A stretch of 64,000 bases of DNA from Arthrobacter sp. PvP023 (GTDB lineage Bacteria; Actinomycetota; Actinomycetes; Actinomycetales; Micrococcaceae): assembly GCF_017832975.1 (NCBI RefSeq), contig NZ_JAFIBI010000001.1:2294001-2358000 (forward strand). The letters run 5' to 3'. A model generated the notes under the pieces. It was not told the origin of the DNA and ran no database searches. It was given only the letters and a program-made list of their open reading frames with translations. Numbering within the stretch: position 1 is the first letter of the stretch; each line of letters opens with the position of its first letter. The translations under genes were made by a program, and so were the position numbers. This document shows positions 53,031 through 62,747 of this stretch, in pieces.

Positions 53031-54389
53031 ATGACTGACGAATTTTCCGTAGAGAGCGTCTACGCCGAGCTGCTGGGCCGGGCGCCGGAAAACAAAATGG
53101 AGCCGCGCCTTGCGCCGCTCTTCCGGGCCATGGACGTACTGGGGGAGCCCAACAAGGCGTTCCCGATCATCCACATCACCGGCACCAACGGCAAAACGTC
53201 CACGGCCCGCATGATCGAAGCGGGGCTCCGCGCCCACGGGCTAAGCACCGGACGGTACACCAGCCCCCACCTGTCGAAAGTGACCGAGCGGATCAGCATC
53301 GACGGCGCCCCCGTGCCGGATGAGACCTTCGTCCGGATCTGGGACGAAATCCGCCCTTACCTCCAAATTGTGGACAGCGAGCTTGAGGCAGAGGGCCAGC
53401 CCCGGCTGACCTACTTTGAGTGCCTGACCATCCTGGCCTTCGCCATCTTCGCGGACCAGCCGGTCAATGTCGCCGTCATGGAGGTGGGACTGGGCGGTAT
53501 CACCGACGCCACGAACGTCGGTGACGGCCAGGTGTCGGTGGTGACTCCCATTTCACTGGACCACACGGACCTCCTTGGCGACACCACGGAAGACATCGCT
53601 TACGAGAAGGCCGGCATCATCAAGCCGGGAGGCTTCCTGGTCAGCGCCGCGCAGCCCGTCGGCGCCGCCCAGGTGCTCCTCGAGAAGGCCCGCGAAGTCC
53701 AGGTTCCTTACCGTTTCGAAGGCGTGGAATTCGGCGTCGAATCCCGGACGGTTGCCGTAGGCGGCCAGATGGTGACCATCCAGGGCCTGGCCGGACGGTA
53801 CGAGGAACTCCTGGTGCCTTTGCACGGAGCGCACCAGGCGGAGAATGCCGCCGTCGCGATTGCCGCGCTCGAGGCGTTCTTTGGCGGCGAGAAGCCGCTC
53901 GACCCCGAGGTCCTCCAGGAGGCCTTTGCCTCGGTCACGTCACCGGGCCGGCTCGAAGTGCTCCGGACTGCCCCGACCATCATCGTGGATGCCGCCCACA
54001 ACCCGGAGGGCATCCGGGTTTCAGCCGAGGCCATCCACGAAGCCTTCAGCTTCACCCGACTGGTGGTAGTGGTGGGCGTCCTGAAGGAGAAGGACGCCGA
54101 GGAGATCCTTCGGCAGCTCAAGGAGTCCCTGGGCGACCTCGCCGCCGAATACTGCTTCACCCAGTCCAACTCGCCCCGTGCAGTGCCTGCCGAGGACCTG
54201 GCGGAAATTGCGCTCGATCTCGGCTTCGGTGAGGACAACATCCATGTTGCCGAAAAACTCGACGATGCCCTGGAGTGGGCAGTGGAGCACGCCGAAGCCA
54301 ACGAGGACCTCGCCGGCGGCGTCCTGGTGACCGGTTCCATCACCCTCGTGGCGGAAGCACGGATCCTGCTCGGAAAGGCGGATGCCTGA
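53031..54389 (+). CDS. folC: Folylpolyglutamate/dihydrofolate synthase
   Basis: 452 residues, Mur-ligase family. ATP loop GTNGKT (51-56), VGLGGITDATNV, SLDHTDLLG and the C-terminal VDAAHNPEGI. Adds glutamate to folates, and in bacteria often to dihydropteroate. It starts three bases after the ileS stop, so it belongs to the same transcript. DUF4233 follows two bases after its stop. Confidence 0.95.
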   Translation: MTDEFSVESVYAELLGRAPENKMEPRLAPLFRAMDVLGEPNKAFPIIHITGTNGKTSTARMIEAGLRAHGLSTGRYTSPHLSKVTERISIDGAPVPDETFVRIWDEIRPYLQIVDSELEAEGQPRLTYFECLTILAFAIFADQPVNVAVMEVGLGGITDATNVGDGQVSVVTPISLDHTDLLGDTTEDIAYEKAGIIKPGGFLVSAAQPVGAAQVLLEKAREVQVPYRFEGVEFGVESRTVAVGGQMVTIQGLAGRYEELLVPLHGAHQAENAAVAIAALEAFFGGEKPLDPEVLQEAFASVTSPGRLEVLRTAPTIIVDAAHNPEGIRVSAEAIHEAFSFTRLVVVVGVLKEKDAEEILRQLKESLGDLAAEYCFTQSNSPRAVPAEDLAEIALDLGFGEDNIHVAEKLDDALEWAVEHAEANEDLAGGVLVTGSITLVAEARILLGKADA

Positions 54390-54391
54390 CC

Positions 54392-54835
54392 ATGGCCCGA
54401 CTCACAAAGGCGCAGCGGGAGTGGCGGCCCGGCATGCCCAAGAAGAGGCGCTCCACCAAAGTCATGTTCGCCTCCACGGTCCTGGTTCTCGAGGGGTTCG
54501 TCGCATTCTTCGCGACGCTGGCGGTCTTTGGACTCCGCCGCGACGAGTTCCCGCCGGCAGTGATCCTCTCGGTGGGCATCGTCCTGAGCCTGGTGCTGGT
54601 GTTCACTTGCGCGGTGCTGTCCAAGCCGTGGGGTGTGGCACTGGGGTGGATCCTGCAGCTCGTCCTGATCTTCACCGGATTCATTGAACCCATGATGTTC
54701 GTGGTGGGAATCCTCTTTGCCGTGGCTTGGTGGTACGGCATCAGGACCGGCATCCGGATTGACCGCGAGTCCGCCCAGCGCGAACGCGAACAGGCCGAAT
54801 GGGACGCCGCCCACCCTGACGGCGAAAGCAACTAG
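54392..54835 (+). CDS. DUF4233 four-helix membrane protein
   Basis: 147 residues. Basic N-terminus (KAQREWRPGMPKKRRSTK), four membrane segments starting VMFASTVLVLEGFVAFFATL, and an acidic C-terminal tail. DUF4233 proteins sit between folC and ndk throughout actinobacteria; no function is established. ATG 54392 is two bases after the folC stop; the longer frame is inside folC. Confidence 0.88.
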   Translation: MARLTKAQREWRPGMPKKRRSTKVMFASTVLVLEGFVAFFATLAVFGLRRDEFPPAVILSVGIVLSLVLVFTCAVLSKPWGVALGWILQLVLIFTGFIEPMMFVVGILFAVAWWYGIRTGIRIDRESAQREREQAEWDAAHPDGESN

Positions 54836-54874
54836 ACTTATTCCGAACCCCACACCAACCACATTGGAGCAGCT

Positions 54875-55294
54875 GTGAGCATTGAGCGCACCCTCGTCCT
54901 GATCAAGCCTGACGGCGTGACCCGCAACCTGACCGGCTCCATCCTCGGCCGGATCGAAGCCAAAGGCTACACCCTCACCGAGCTCAAGAAGGTCGACGCC
55001 AGCCGCGAATTGCTGGAGCAGCACTACGAGGAGCACGTAGGCAAGCCGTTCTACGAGCCGCTCGTCGAGTTCATGCTCAGCGGGCCGGTTGTCGCTGCAA
55101 TCTTCGAGGGCCACCGCGTGATCGAGGGCTTCCGCTCGCTCGCCGGTACAACGGATCCGACGACGGCGGCGCCCGGCACCATCCGCGGCGACTTCGGCCG
55201 TGACTGGGGCCTGAAGGTCCAGCAGAACCTGGTCCACGGTTCAGACTCCGTCGAGGCCGCCGAACGCGAGATCAAGATCTGGTTCCAGGACTAA
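54875..55294 (+). CDS. ndk: Nucleoside diphosphate kinase
   Basis: 139 residues. LVLIKPDGVTRNLTG N-terminus, RDFGRDWG-like nucleotide segment, and phosphohistidine His121 in NLVHGSDSVEAAERE. Transfers gamma-phosphate among nucleoside triphosphates. GTG 54875 follows TTGGAGCAG. A 23-bp perfect hairpin lies after it. Confidence 0.96.
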   Translation: MSIERTLVLIKPDGVTRNLTGSILGRIEAKGYTLTELKKVDASRELLEQHYEEHVGKPFYEPLVEFMLSGPVVAAIFEGHRVIEGFRSLAGTTDPTTAAPGTIRGDFGRDWGLKVQQNLVHGSDSVEAAEREIKIWFQD

Positions 55295-55305
55295 CAGCCA
55301 CCAGC

Positions 55306-55365
55306 GCGAACGTACAGTTGAGGCCCCCTTTTCCGAAGAAACGGGGGCCTCAACTGTACGTTCGC
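55306..55365. terminator. Very long perfect hairpin between ndk and the VKOR gene
   Basis: A 23-bp perfect inverted repeat: left arm GCGAACGTACAGTTGAGG plus CCCCC (55306-55328), right arm its exact complement (55343-55365), loop of 14. It lies between convergent genes and works as terminator in both directions; the arm length exceeds what termination needs. Confidence 0.88.
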
Positions 55366-55378
55366 ACTTTCTTTGGCT

Positions 55379-56050
55379 TTAGTAGCCGGACGTCCCGATG
55401 AACACCTGGATGAAGGCAAAGAAGATGGTGGCGATGACGGCCACGTACAGCAGGGCGAGGGCGATCCAGCCGGAGTCGCCGGCGATCTTTGCGGCGCCGG
55501 CCGGAACCTTGATCACTCCGTGCGTGATGTTCCGGACCGTAACCCACACAAAGAGCGGAATCATCGCTGCCCACACCACCATGCAGAACGGGCACAGGAT
55601 GTGGATCGAGTACAGTGCCTGCGACCACAGCCACACCACGAAGGCAAAACCGAGCGTGACACCCGCCTGCAGGCCAAGCCAGTACCAGCGGGAAAACTTG
55701 GCGCCGGCAAGCACAGCCATGCCGGTGGTGATCACCACGGCGAAGGCCACGATGCCGATGAACATGTTGGGGAAGCCGAAGAGGGAACTCTGCCAGGTCT
55801 GCATGACGGCGCCGCAGGAGACCCACGGATTGACGTCGCAGGCCGTGACGTGGTTCGGATCCTTAAGGACTGCCAGCTTTTCCAGGACCAGGGCGCCAGA
55901 GGCGAGCCAGCCGATAACGCCTGTAATGACCAGAAGCCAGCCAAACGGTTTGTCCCGGGTCATGGGAGGCAGGCCTTCCTGGGCCGCTGAACGCTCGCGG
56001 AGGTCGCCGTCCACCACGTTGTTCTGCATGGAATTGGAGATGCTGGGCAT
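55379..56050 (-). CDS. Vitamin K epoxide reductase-family protein
   Basis: 223 residues, about five membrane segments. VKOR redox sites are present: Cys71 and Cys79 (ACDVNPWVSC) for the loop pair and the CPFC motif at 153-156 in the membrane. Actinobacterial homologues reoxidise DsbA-like partners for disulfide formation, using menaquinone. No DsbA gene is adjacent. ATG 56050 is chosen; AAGGA is about 11 bases upstream, and the longer frame lacks family support. Confidence 0.88.
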   Translation of the reverse strand: MPSISNSMQNNVVDGDLRERSAAQEGLPPMTRDKPFGWLLVITGVIGWLASGALVLEKLAVLKDPNHVTACDVNPWVSCGAVMQTWQSSLFGFPNMFIGIVAFAVVITTGMAVLAGAKFSRWYWLGLQAGVTLGFAFVVWLWSQALYSIHILCPFCMVVWAAMIPLFVWVTVRNITHGVIKVPAGAAKIAGDSGWIALALLYVAVIATIFFAFIQVFIGTSGY

Positions 56051-56520
56051 GGGATGTTGCGTCCTTTTTCTCGAGGGCTCCTCGCCCTGATTGTAACGCC
56101 GGAGACTGGGCGGGCCGCACAGACTCCTCGCGGCCCTGCCCTGATTATCCGCCTGCCTGCCCCGCTTCCCCCTCGTTTGAGTGAGCGTATGAGAGAATGA
56201 AGCTGGCTGGAATACGATCCACATTCGGATTCCGGTCCGGTGGCTTGTTTGTAAGACCGCCAATGATGAGCAGGGCACGCTCCGGATCCACGATAGATCC
56301 CGGCCTCCCCGCAATGCCATTGGACGGCACCTGGTTGTGGCTTTGAGGAACAACGGGTTTCAGAACAACGTCGCCGGCCCTCCAGGGCTGCCGCACCCCA
56401 CTGCCGGTGCGAACCTGAGGGTATCCAATTGACTTCTGTCAACGCCTGCGGGTTTTGACAATATGTGCCCCAATGGGTGCCGGATGTGGCGGTGCGTCAG
56501 GGGCAGGAGCGTCGCCACAT
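56051..56520. other. Divergent intergenic region upstream of rne
   Basis: 470 bases without a credible gene between the VKOR gene (leftward) and rne. The dyad TTGAC-TTCT-GTCAA is near 56429-56442 and TTTTGACAATATG lies next to it. No riboswitch was recognised. The rne ribosome-binding site (AGGAG, about 12 bases before ATG 56521) is at its right end. Confidence 0.4.
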
Positions 56521-59500
56521 ATGGATAATGACCAGGTTCTAGCCGTTAATGAAGAAGCCGCTGCCAGCGAAGAGGCTGCAGCGCCCCAACCGCCCAAGAG
56601 GGCAGTCCGCACCAGGCGCAAGGCCGCCCCGAAAGTAGAAGCCGCAGAAGCCGGCGAAGCGGACGCAGCCCCCGCGGAGGCTCCCGCAGCTGATGCCGCT
56701 GCGGAGGAAAAGCCCCCGGTGCGCCGCAGCCGTTCGCGCAAGAAGGTGGAGCCCGCCGAGCCGCTTCCGGTTTTCGCCGATGATTCCGCCGCCCCCGTTG
56801 AGGCAGCGCAGGCTGACACTGCACCCGCAGGGGAGGCAGCAGAGTCAGCAGAAGTCGTCGAAAAGCCCGTCCGTCGCCGCGCCTCTCGCGCCAAGGCCCC
56901 CGCAAAAGCTGCCGAAGCCTCCCAGGCCGCCGAGCCTGCCAAGGGTACCGACATCCGGGACGCCGCGGCCGTTGCCGAGCCGGCAGCCGAAGAAGAAGTG
57001 GCCGCCGCGGGCCAGGAAACTGAAGTCCTGGAATCCGCCGCTCCCGTGACTGCCACTGAGCAGCCGGCGGCAGCCGAAGCGGCCAGCCCTGTTGGCGCGC
57101 TCTTCCTCGAGCCCGGTTCGGTGACGTCCATGATTTTCCAGGCACCGGACCTGAGCACCGTGGTCCGCCCGGCAGCCGCTCCTGCTGTGGCCAAGGAAGA
57201 CGTCGAGGAAGACACGGAAGAAGACTCCGAAGATGTAGACGCCGGCGGCTCCCGCCGCCGCCGCAGCCGCGGACGCCGTGGCCGCAGCCGCGTGACCGAC
57301 CGGGACACTGCCGGTGAGACGGAATCCGCCGAAGGCGCCGCGGGCGACGAGGATTCTGATGAGGAGTCCACCCGGACCACCGACGACGGCGTTACCTCCC
57401 GCCGTCGCCGCCGTCGCCGCCGCGGTGACCAGGACCTCGAACTGACGGGCGGGGGAGACGATGACCCGCCCAACACGGTGACCCGGGTCCGTGCACCCCG
57501 GGCCATCAGCGAGGCGCCGGTCAACAACCGCGTCACGTCCGTCAAGGGCTCCACCCGCCTTGAGGCGAAGAAGCAGCGCCGCCGCGAATCCCGCGACACC
57601 GGTCGCCGCCGCACCGTCATCACCGAGGCTGAGTTCCTGGCCCGCCGGGAGTCGGTGGACCGCCAGATGATCGTCCGCCAGCGCGACGACAGAATCCAGA
57701 TCGGCGTCCTGGAGGACGGCGTCCTGGCTGAGCACTTCGTCTCCAAGACCCAGCAGGACTCCCTGATCGGCAACGTCTACCTGGGCAAGGTCCAGAACGT
57801 GCTGCCCTCCATGGAAGCCGCTTTCGTGGACATCGGACGCGGACGCAACGCCGTCCTCTACGCCGGTGAAGTCAACTGGGACGCCGTCAACCTCGAGGGC
57901 AAGCAGCGCCGGATCGAGAACGCGCTGAAGTCCGGCGACTCCGTGCTGGTCCAGGTCACCAAGGACCCGGTCGGCCACAAGGGTGCCCGCCTGACCAGCC
58001 AGATCTCGCTGCCCGGCCGCTACCTCGTATACGTTCCCGGCGGTTCCATGACCGGCATCTCCCGGAAGCTGCCCGACGTCGAACGCAACCGCCTGAAGCG
58101 GATCCTCAAGGACCGCCTGCCGGAAGACGCCGGCGTGATCGTGCGCACCGCGGCCGAGGGCGCGTCCGAGGAAGAGCTGACGCACGACATCAACCGCCTG
58201 CGTGCCCAGTGGGAAGGCATCGAAAGCCAGGCCACGTCCACCAAGATCCTTGCCCCGGAGCTCCTCTACGGCGAACCGGACCTCACGATCAAGGTGGTCC
58301 GCGACGTCTTCAACGAGGACTTCTCCAAGCTGATCGTTTCGGGCGAGGAAGCCTGGGACACCATTGAGGCGTACGTAACGTACGTGGCTCCGGACCTGGT
58401 GGGCCGGCTCGAAAAGTGGACCAAGGACACGGACATCTTCTCGGCCTGGCGGATCGACGAGCAGATCCACAAGGCCCTGGACCGCAAGGTCTTCCTGCCC
58501 TCCGGCGGCTCCCTCGTGATCGACCGCACCGAAGCCATGACCGTGGTGGACGTCAACACCGGCAAGTTCACCGGCAGCGGCGGCAACCTGGAGGAAACCG
58601 TCACCAAGAACAACCTGGAAGCGGCGGAGGAAGTGGTGCGCCAGCTGCGGCTGCGCGACATCGGCGGCATCATCGTCATCGACTTCATCGACATGGTGCT
58701 CGAATCCAACCGCGACCTCGTGCTGCGCCGCATGGTGGAGTGCCTCGGACGCGACCGGACCAAGCACCAGGTCGCGGAAGTGACCTCGCTGGGCCTCGTG
58801 CAGATGACCCGCAAGCGCATGGGCACCGGCCTGCTGGAAGTCTTCGGCGAGCAGTGCGAGGCCTGCGCCGGCCGCGGCATCGTCACGCACGACGAACCGG
58901 TGGAACACCGCCGTGCCAACACCGTTGCCGCAGAGCACCACGTGCAGCGGGCTGAAACCCAGCAGCCTCCCAGGACGGAGCGCAAGAGCCGCCGCCGCGG
59001 CAAGGGCGGCCAGCCTGTTTCCGAGGCCGCTCCGTCGACGCCGGCTCCGGTGCATCACGAACCCACCGACGCCGAACGCCATGCCAAGGCTGAAGCGACC
59101 CGCGTTGCCCTGGCCAACATCGCTGCGGCAGCACATGCCGCCCACCTGCACGACGCCGAGACCGGCCATGCAGCCCCCGCCGCCGCAGCACAGGCAAGTG
59201 CCGCCCAGGCAGTGGGCCAGGCACTCGCCGCCCAGGCTCCTTCCGGGCAAACCGGAGCGCCGGCCGGGGGAGGGGCTGCCCAGCCGTCCGCCGCCCAGCC
59301 CGCCACGGCGCGGCCGGCCAAGGTGTCGGAAACTGAAGCAGTAGCCGCAGGACGGCCCGCGGCCGTTCTGACCTTCGGCGGCGAAAAGGTGGCACTGCCG
59401 TTTGTTGAGCATGCCGGCGAAGCACCTGCGTCCGGAGCGGCCCTGACACTCGATCGGCTCGCGGAGGCTTTCGCGCACTTGGGTGAGCCTGCAGCCGCTG

Positions 59501-59880
59501 AGGCTCCGGCGTCACCGGCTGAACAGCAGGCTCCGCCTGCCCAGTCACCGGCCGAGGCACCCGCCCGTGTTCCGTCGGTCCAAGCCCAGGCTCCAGCCCG
59601 GACCCAGGCCCCGGCAGCACCCGCTGCTGAAGCCGACTACACCGACCACACCGCGGTGCAGGGCAGGGCGCGCCGTCCCCGCCGTCACCGGAGTGCCAGC
59701 CGCGCCCAGGGCGCAGCCAACGAGACGTCCGTGGAACACCACGAAACTGCTCCTGTGGCCGCGTCAGGGCACACCCACGAAGCAAAGGCTCCCGAGCCGG
59801 CGAAGAAGGATATGCCCGCCAAGGCACCGGCCAGCGAGCCGATCATCCTCGGTGTGGGAGTACCGGCCTCCGAGCTCTGA
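56521..59880 (+). CDS. rne: Ribonuclease E/G family endoribonuclease, long form
   Basis: 1119 residues. Disordered Ala/Glu/Pro N-terminal region (about 1-375) with Arg clusters near 243-258 and 293-302; catalytic core about 380-800 with S1 domain ([24 protein letters not shown]), DNase I-like metal site Asp in VVDVNTGKF (near 675) and IVIDFIDM (near 718), and a zinc-link motif CEACAGRG (near 778). The C-terminal 300 residues are Ala/Pro-rich scaffold. Initiates mRNA decay and rRNA processing. ATG 56521 is preferred over 56455, which lacks a site. Confidence 0.93.
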   Translation: MDNDQVLAVNEEAAASEEAAAPQPPKRAVRTRRKAAPKVEAAEAGEADAAPAEAPAADAAAEEKPPVRRSRSRKKVEPAEPLPVFADDSAAPVEAAQADTAPAGEAAESAEVVEKPVRRRASRAKAPAKAAEASQAAEPAKGTDIRDAAAVAEPAAEEEVAAAGQETEVLESAAPVTATEQPAAAEAASPVGALFLEPGSVTSMIFQAPDLSTVVRPAAAPAVAKEDVEEDTEEDSEDVDAGGSRRRRSRGRRGRSRVTDRDTAGETESAEGAAGDEDSDEESTRTTDDGVTSRRRRRRRRGDQDLELTGGGDDDPPNTVTRVRAPRAISEAPVNNRVTSVKGSTRLEAKKQRRRESRDTGRRRTVITEAEFLARRESVDRQMIVRQRDDRIQIGVLEDGVLAEHFVSKTQQDSLIGNVYLGKVQNVLPSMEAAFVDIGRGRNAVLYAGEVNWDAVNLEGKQRRIENALKSGDSVLVQVTKDPVGHKGARLTSQISLPGRYLVYVPGGSMTGISRKLPDVERNRLKRILKDRLPEDAGVIVRTAAEGASEEELTHDINRLRAQWEGIESQATSTKILAPELLYGEPDLTIKVVRDVFNEDFSKLIVSGEEAWDTIEAYVTYVAPDLVGRLEKWTKDTDIFSAWRIDEQIHKALDRKVFLPSGGSLVIDRTEAMTVVDVNTGKFTGSGGNLEETVTKNNLEAAEEVVRQLRLRDIGGIIVIDFIDMVLESNRDLVLRRMVECLGRDRTKHQVAEVTSLGLVQMTRKRMGTGLLEVFGEQCEACAGRGIVTHDEPVEHRRANTVAAEHHVQRAETQQPPRTERKSRRRGKGGQPVSEAAPSTPAPVHHEPTDAERHAKAEATRVALANIAAAAHAAHLHDAETGHAAPAAAAQASAAQAVGQALAAQAPSGQTGAPAGGGAAQPSAAQPATARPAKVSETEAVAAGRPAAVLTFGGEKVALPFVEHAGEAPASGAALTLDRLAEAFAHLGEPAAAEAPASPAEQQAPPAQSPAEAPARVPSVQAQAPARTQAPAAPAAEADYTDHTAVQGRARRPRRHRSASRAQGAANETSVEHHETAPVAASGHTHEAKAPEPAKKDMPAKAPASEPIILGVGVPASEL

Positions 59881-60001
59881 TCCCACAGCACCACGGTCCC
59901 ACACGCTGACATCGCGGGTGCGGTCCGGGACTGGCGTAGCAATACGCCGGTTTCGGGCCGTACCCGTGAGTTCGTTGCGGTGGAACAGCTAGGCTAGGGG
60001 T

Positions 60002-60083
60002 CTGACACGGGGTGCCGCGCACAGGGCCGGCTGAGATCCACACCCGTTGAACCTGTCCGGTTAGCACCGGCGAAGGGATGTCT
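60002..60083 (+). promoter_or_regulatory. TPP (THI-box) riboswitch
   Basis: Core elements in order: ACGGGGTGC, CTGAGAT, ACCCGTTGAACCTG, TCCGGTTAGCACCGGCGAAGGGA. These match the thiamine pyrophosphate aptamer. The 3' end GAAGGGA doubles as the ribosome-binding site of thiD, so TPP probably blocks translation. A TAGGCT (59990-59995) may be the -10. Confidence 0.93.
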
Positions 60084-60086
60084 CCT

Positions 60087-61673
60087 TTGGCCTCATCATT
60101 CCTGCCCACCCCTGCCTCCGAAGCCGCCCGCGAATCATCACAGGGCGGCACTGTCCTGCGCAGTACGCCGCGGGTCCTGGCCATCGCCGGCTCCGATCCG
60201 TCCGGCGGGGCGGGGATCCAGGCCGACCTCAAAAGCATTGCCGCAAACGGCGGATACGGCATGGCTGCCATCACCGCCCTGACGGCGCAGAACACCCGTG
60301 GCGTTCGTGCCGTTCACGTGCCCCCGGCGGATTTCCTGACGGCCCAGCTTGAGGCCATCAGCGACGACATCGGCATTGACGCCGTCAAGATCGGCATGCT
60401 GGGTGACTCCGCCGTGATTGCCGCCGTCCGCAGCTGGCTCGAGAAGGCCCGTCCCGCCGTCGTGGTTCTCGACCCCGTGATGGTCGCCACCAGCGGGGAC
60501 AGACTCCTGCAGGAAGCGGCCGAGGCGGCACTGCGCGAACTCCTGCCCCTTGCCGACCTTGTCACTCCCAACCTGGCGGAACTGGCGATGCTCCTCGATG
60601 AACCGCTCGCGGGTGACTGGGAGGCGGCACTCGCCCAGGGGAAGCGCCTCGCCGCCCAGGCCGGCACCACGGTGCTCGTCAAGGGCGGACACCTCGACGG
60701 CGGGGAGTGCCCTGACGCGCTGGTCAACACGGCAGGACTGCTCGCCCAGGACGTTGTGGTTGTGCCCGGCGAGCGGATTGACACCACGAACAGCCACGGC
60801 ACCGGGTGTTCCCTGTCCTCGGCAATGGCCACCGCGCAGGCGAGGCTGGGGGACTGGGAGGCATCCTTGCGGACAGTGAAGCCGTGGCTGCAGGGGGCGC
60901 TCCGGGAAGCCGGCGCCTTGGACGTGGGAACAGGCAACGGCCCGGTACACCATTTCCACCATCTGGCCCCCACAGGCAATGAAACGCCGGCCGAAGGCCG
61001 TTTCGCAGCGGTCCTCTGGCAGGATGCCGGGCCGGACCTGGACGCCGTTTACGGGCTCGACTTCATCCGCGGCCTGGCCGACGGGTCCCTCACCGAGCAC
61101 CACTTCGCGTACTACCTTGCCCAGGATGCCATCTACCTGAACGGCTATTCCCGGGTGCTGTCCCGTGCCGCCGCGATTGCCCCCACCGAGGCGGAGCAGC
61201 TGTTCTGGGCGCGGTCGGCGCAGCAATGCCTCGAAGTCGAGTCCGAACTGCACCGGACATGGCTCAGCACCCGGAGTGTGGACAGCGGACTGGGGCCGGT
61301 CACCAAGTCCTATGTGGACCACCTGCTGGCCTCATCCGTTTCCGGCAGCTACGGCGTGCTCGTGGCGGCCGTTCTCCCGTGCTTCTGGCTGTACGCCGAA
61401 GTGGGTGCCGCCCTGCACGGGCAGTTCCTGGCGGCAGGCTCGCCGTCGGACCATCCCTATGCCGACTGGCTCCGCACTTACGCGGACGAAGGATTCGCCG
61501 CGGCCACCCGGCAGGCGGTGCGCATTACCGACGACGCTGCCCGTTCCGCCTCTGACAAGGAACGGCAAGCCATGCGGGTGGCCTTCCGGCAGTCGTGCCG
61601 CTACGAGGTGGAGTTCTTCGACGCGCCGAGGCGTCACGCTGCACCGCAAACCATTCCCGAGCCGGTACGATAG
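60087..61673 (+). CDS. thiD: ThiD-TenA fusion: HMP-phosphate kinase with thiaminase II/TenA
   Basis: About 528 residues. N-terminal ThiD kinase (about 28-290): [19 protein letters not shown] and catalytic [13 protein letters not shown]-terminal TenA (about 305-515): [41 protein letters not shown] with the catalytic Cys, and [13 protein letters not shown]. It makes HMP-PP and salvages thiamine breakdown products. Start: in-frame TTG 60087 is eight bases from GAAGGGA; ATG 60078 overlaps that site and is the alternative. Controlled by the TPP riboswitch. Confidence 0.9.
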   Translation: MASSFLPTPASEAARESSQGGTVLRSTPRVLAIAGSDPSGGAGIQADLKSIAANGGYGMAAITALTAQNTRGVRAVHVPPADFLTAQLEAISDDIGIDAVKIGMLGDSAVIAAVRSWLEKARPAVVVLDPVMVATSGDRLLQEAAEAALRELLPLADLVTPNLAELAMLLDEPLAGDWEAALAQGKRLAAQAGTTVLVKGGHLDGGECPDALVNTAGLLAQDVVVVPGERIDTTNSHGTGCSLSSAMATAQARLGDWEASLRTVKPWLQGALREAGALDVGTGNGPVHHFHHLAPTGNETPAEGRFAAVLWQDAGPDLDAVYGLDFIRGLADGSLTEHHFAYYLAQDAIYLNGYSRVLSRAAAIAPTEAEQLFWARSAQQCLEVESELHRTWLSTRSVDSGLGPVTKSYVDHLLASSVSGSYGVLVAAVLPCFWLYAEVGAALHGQFLAAGSPSDHPYADWLRTYADEGFAAATRQAVRITDDAARSASDKERQAMRVAFRQSCRYEVEFFDAPRRHAAPQTIPEPVR

Positions 61674-61996
61674 TGGGGCACGGTTCCGGAAGTCGTTGCG
61701 GCAACAGTCTGTTTTCAGCAGAGTGGCGCCTATCACGTACTACTACCGGAGCCAGCCTCATTTGCGGCCGAAGGCAAAATTAGCGTATTCTAGATCTTCG
61801 GTGCTTACGCCAACACTTGGGTTATAACCTCAGAACAGTCCGTTTGGAATTCCAAATGGCATTGTTCCTTGGATAACTCATGGGTTCCCCCGGGGAACCC
61901 ACCGGCGTTGAGGCACAGCGTGAACCAGGCCAAACAATTGGACCCAGGTTCCGCACGCAAATCTAGTAATAAACGTCGAGAGAAGTGAGTTCCCCA
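61674..61996. other. Intergenic leader before rplU with three palindromes
   Basis: 323 bases, no gene. Promoter TTGCGG-18-TATTCT (61762-61791) gives a leader of about 200 nt. Within it lie GGTTATAACC (61820-61829), TTTGGAATTCCAAA (61843-61856) and a 10-bp-armed hairpin of TGGGTTCCCC with GGGGAACCCA (61881-61901). Possibly an L21-type autoregulatory leader. Confidence 0.5.
61762..61791 (+). promoter_or_regulatory. Promoter of rplU-rpmA-obg
   Basis: -35 TTGCGG (61762-61767), 18-base spacer, -10 TATTCT (61786-61791), in an A/T-rich stretch 205 bases before rplU. Confidence 0.55.
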
Positions 61997-62305
61997 GTGG
62001 TGTACGCGATTGTCCGCGCAGGCGGCCGCCAAGAGAAGGTTTCCGTTGGAGACTTCGTTACCCTGAACCGCGTCCCCGGTGGAGCCGGCAGCACCATTGA
62101 GTTGCCCGCACTGCTCCTGGTAGACGGTGACAAAGTCACGTCTGCCGCTGCGGACCTGGCCAAGGTAACGGTTACGGCTGAGATCCTTCAGGACCTTCGT
62201 GGTCCGAAGATCGTCATCCAGAAGTTCAAGAACAAGACCGGGTACAAGAAGCGCCAGGGTCACCGTCAGGAACTGACCAAGGTCAAGATCACCGGTATCA
62301 AGTAA
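61997..62305 (+). CDS. rplU: 50S ribosomal protein L21
   Basis: 102 residues. [19 protein letters not shown] start, [23 protein letters not shown] middle and [22 protein letters not shown] end are diagnostic. It contacts 23S rRNA in the large subunit. GTG 61997 gives the family N-terminus (MVYAIV); the frame extends four codons upstream to GTG 61985. Followed by rpmA after 61 bases. Confidence 0.97.
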   Translation: MVYAIVRAGGRQEKVSVGDFVTLNRVPGGAGSTIELPALLLVDGDKVTSAAADLAKVTVTAEILQDLRGPKIVIQKFKNKTGYKKRQGHRQELTKVKITGIK

Positions 62306-62366
62306 CCTTCCGTTACTTTTCAGGTTTTCAGCAGATTCCCCAGAATTTTTAAGGCAGGCATTTCAA

Positions 62367-62630
62367 ATGGCACATAAAAAAGGCGCGAGCTCCACTCGCA
62401 ACGGTCGTGACTCCAACGCCCAGTACCTCGGCGTCAAGCGCTTCGGCGGTCAGGTAGTTTCCGCTGGCGAGATCATCGTCCGCCAGCGTGGCACCCACTT
62501 CCACCCGGGTGCCGGCGTTGGCCGCGGCGGCGACGACACCCTGTTCGCACTGACCCCCGGCGCCGTTGAATTCGGTACCCGCCGCGGACGTCGAGTCGTG
62601 AACATCGTTGCTGCTGCAGCTGCAGAGTAA
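62367..62630 (+). CDS. rpmA: 50S ribosomal protein L27
   Basis: 87 residues. [20 protein letters not shown] start, then [10 protein letters not shown] and [21 protein letters not shown]. No N-terminal processing extension of the Firmicutes kind. Stabilises tRNA at the peptidyl transferase centre. A terminator-like hairpin follows before obg. Confidence 0.97.
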   Translation: MAHKKGASSTRNGRDSNAQYLGVKRFGGQVVSAGEIIVRQRGTHFHPGAGVGRGGDDTLFALTPGAVEFGTRRGRRVVNIVAAAAAE

Positions 62631-62647
62631 CAACTAGATCCAAACCG

Positions 62648-62685
62648 GTGGAGCGGGCCATGATGGCCCGCTCCACTGTTCTTTT
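62648..62685 (+). terminator. Terminator between rpmA and obg
   Basis: GTGGAGCGGGCCA pairs over 13 bp with TGGCCCGCTCCAC around TGA, followed by TGTTCTTTT. Confidence 0.9.
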
Positions 62686-62747
62686 AACCGCATTACAATC
62701 AATTTGGGCGTCCAAGACGGTCAGGTTAAGCAATAGAGGAGATTCAC

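Noticed and set aside
56845..59478. 877-codon open frame antisense to rne
   Set aside because: Mirrors the repetitive Ala/Arg coding of rne; composition is shadow-like and there is no ribosome-binding site.
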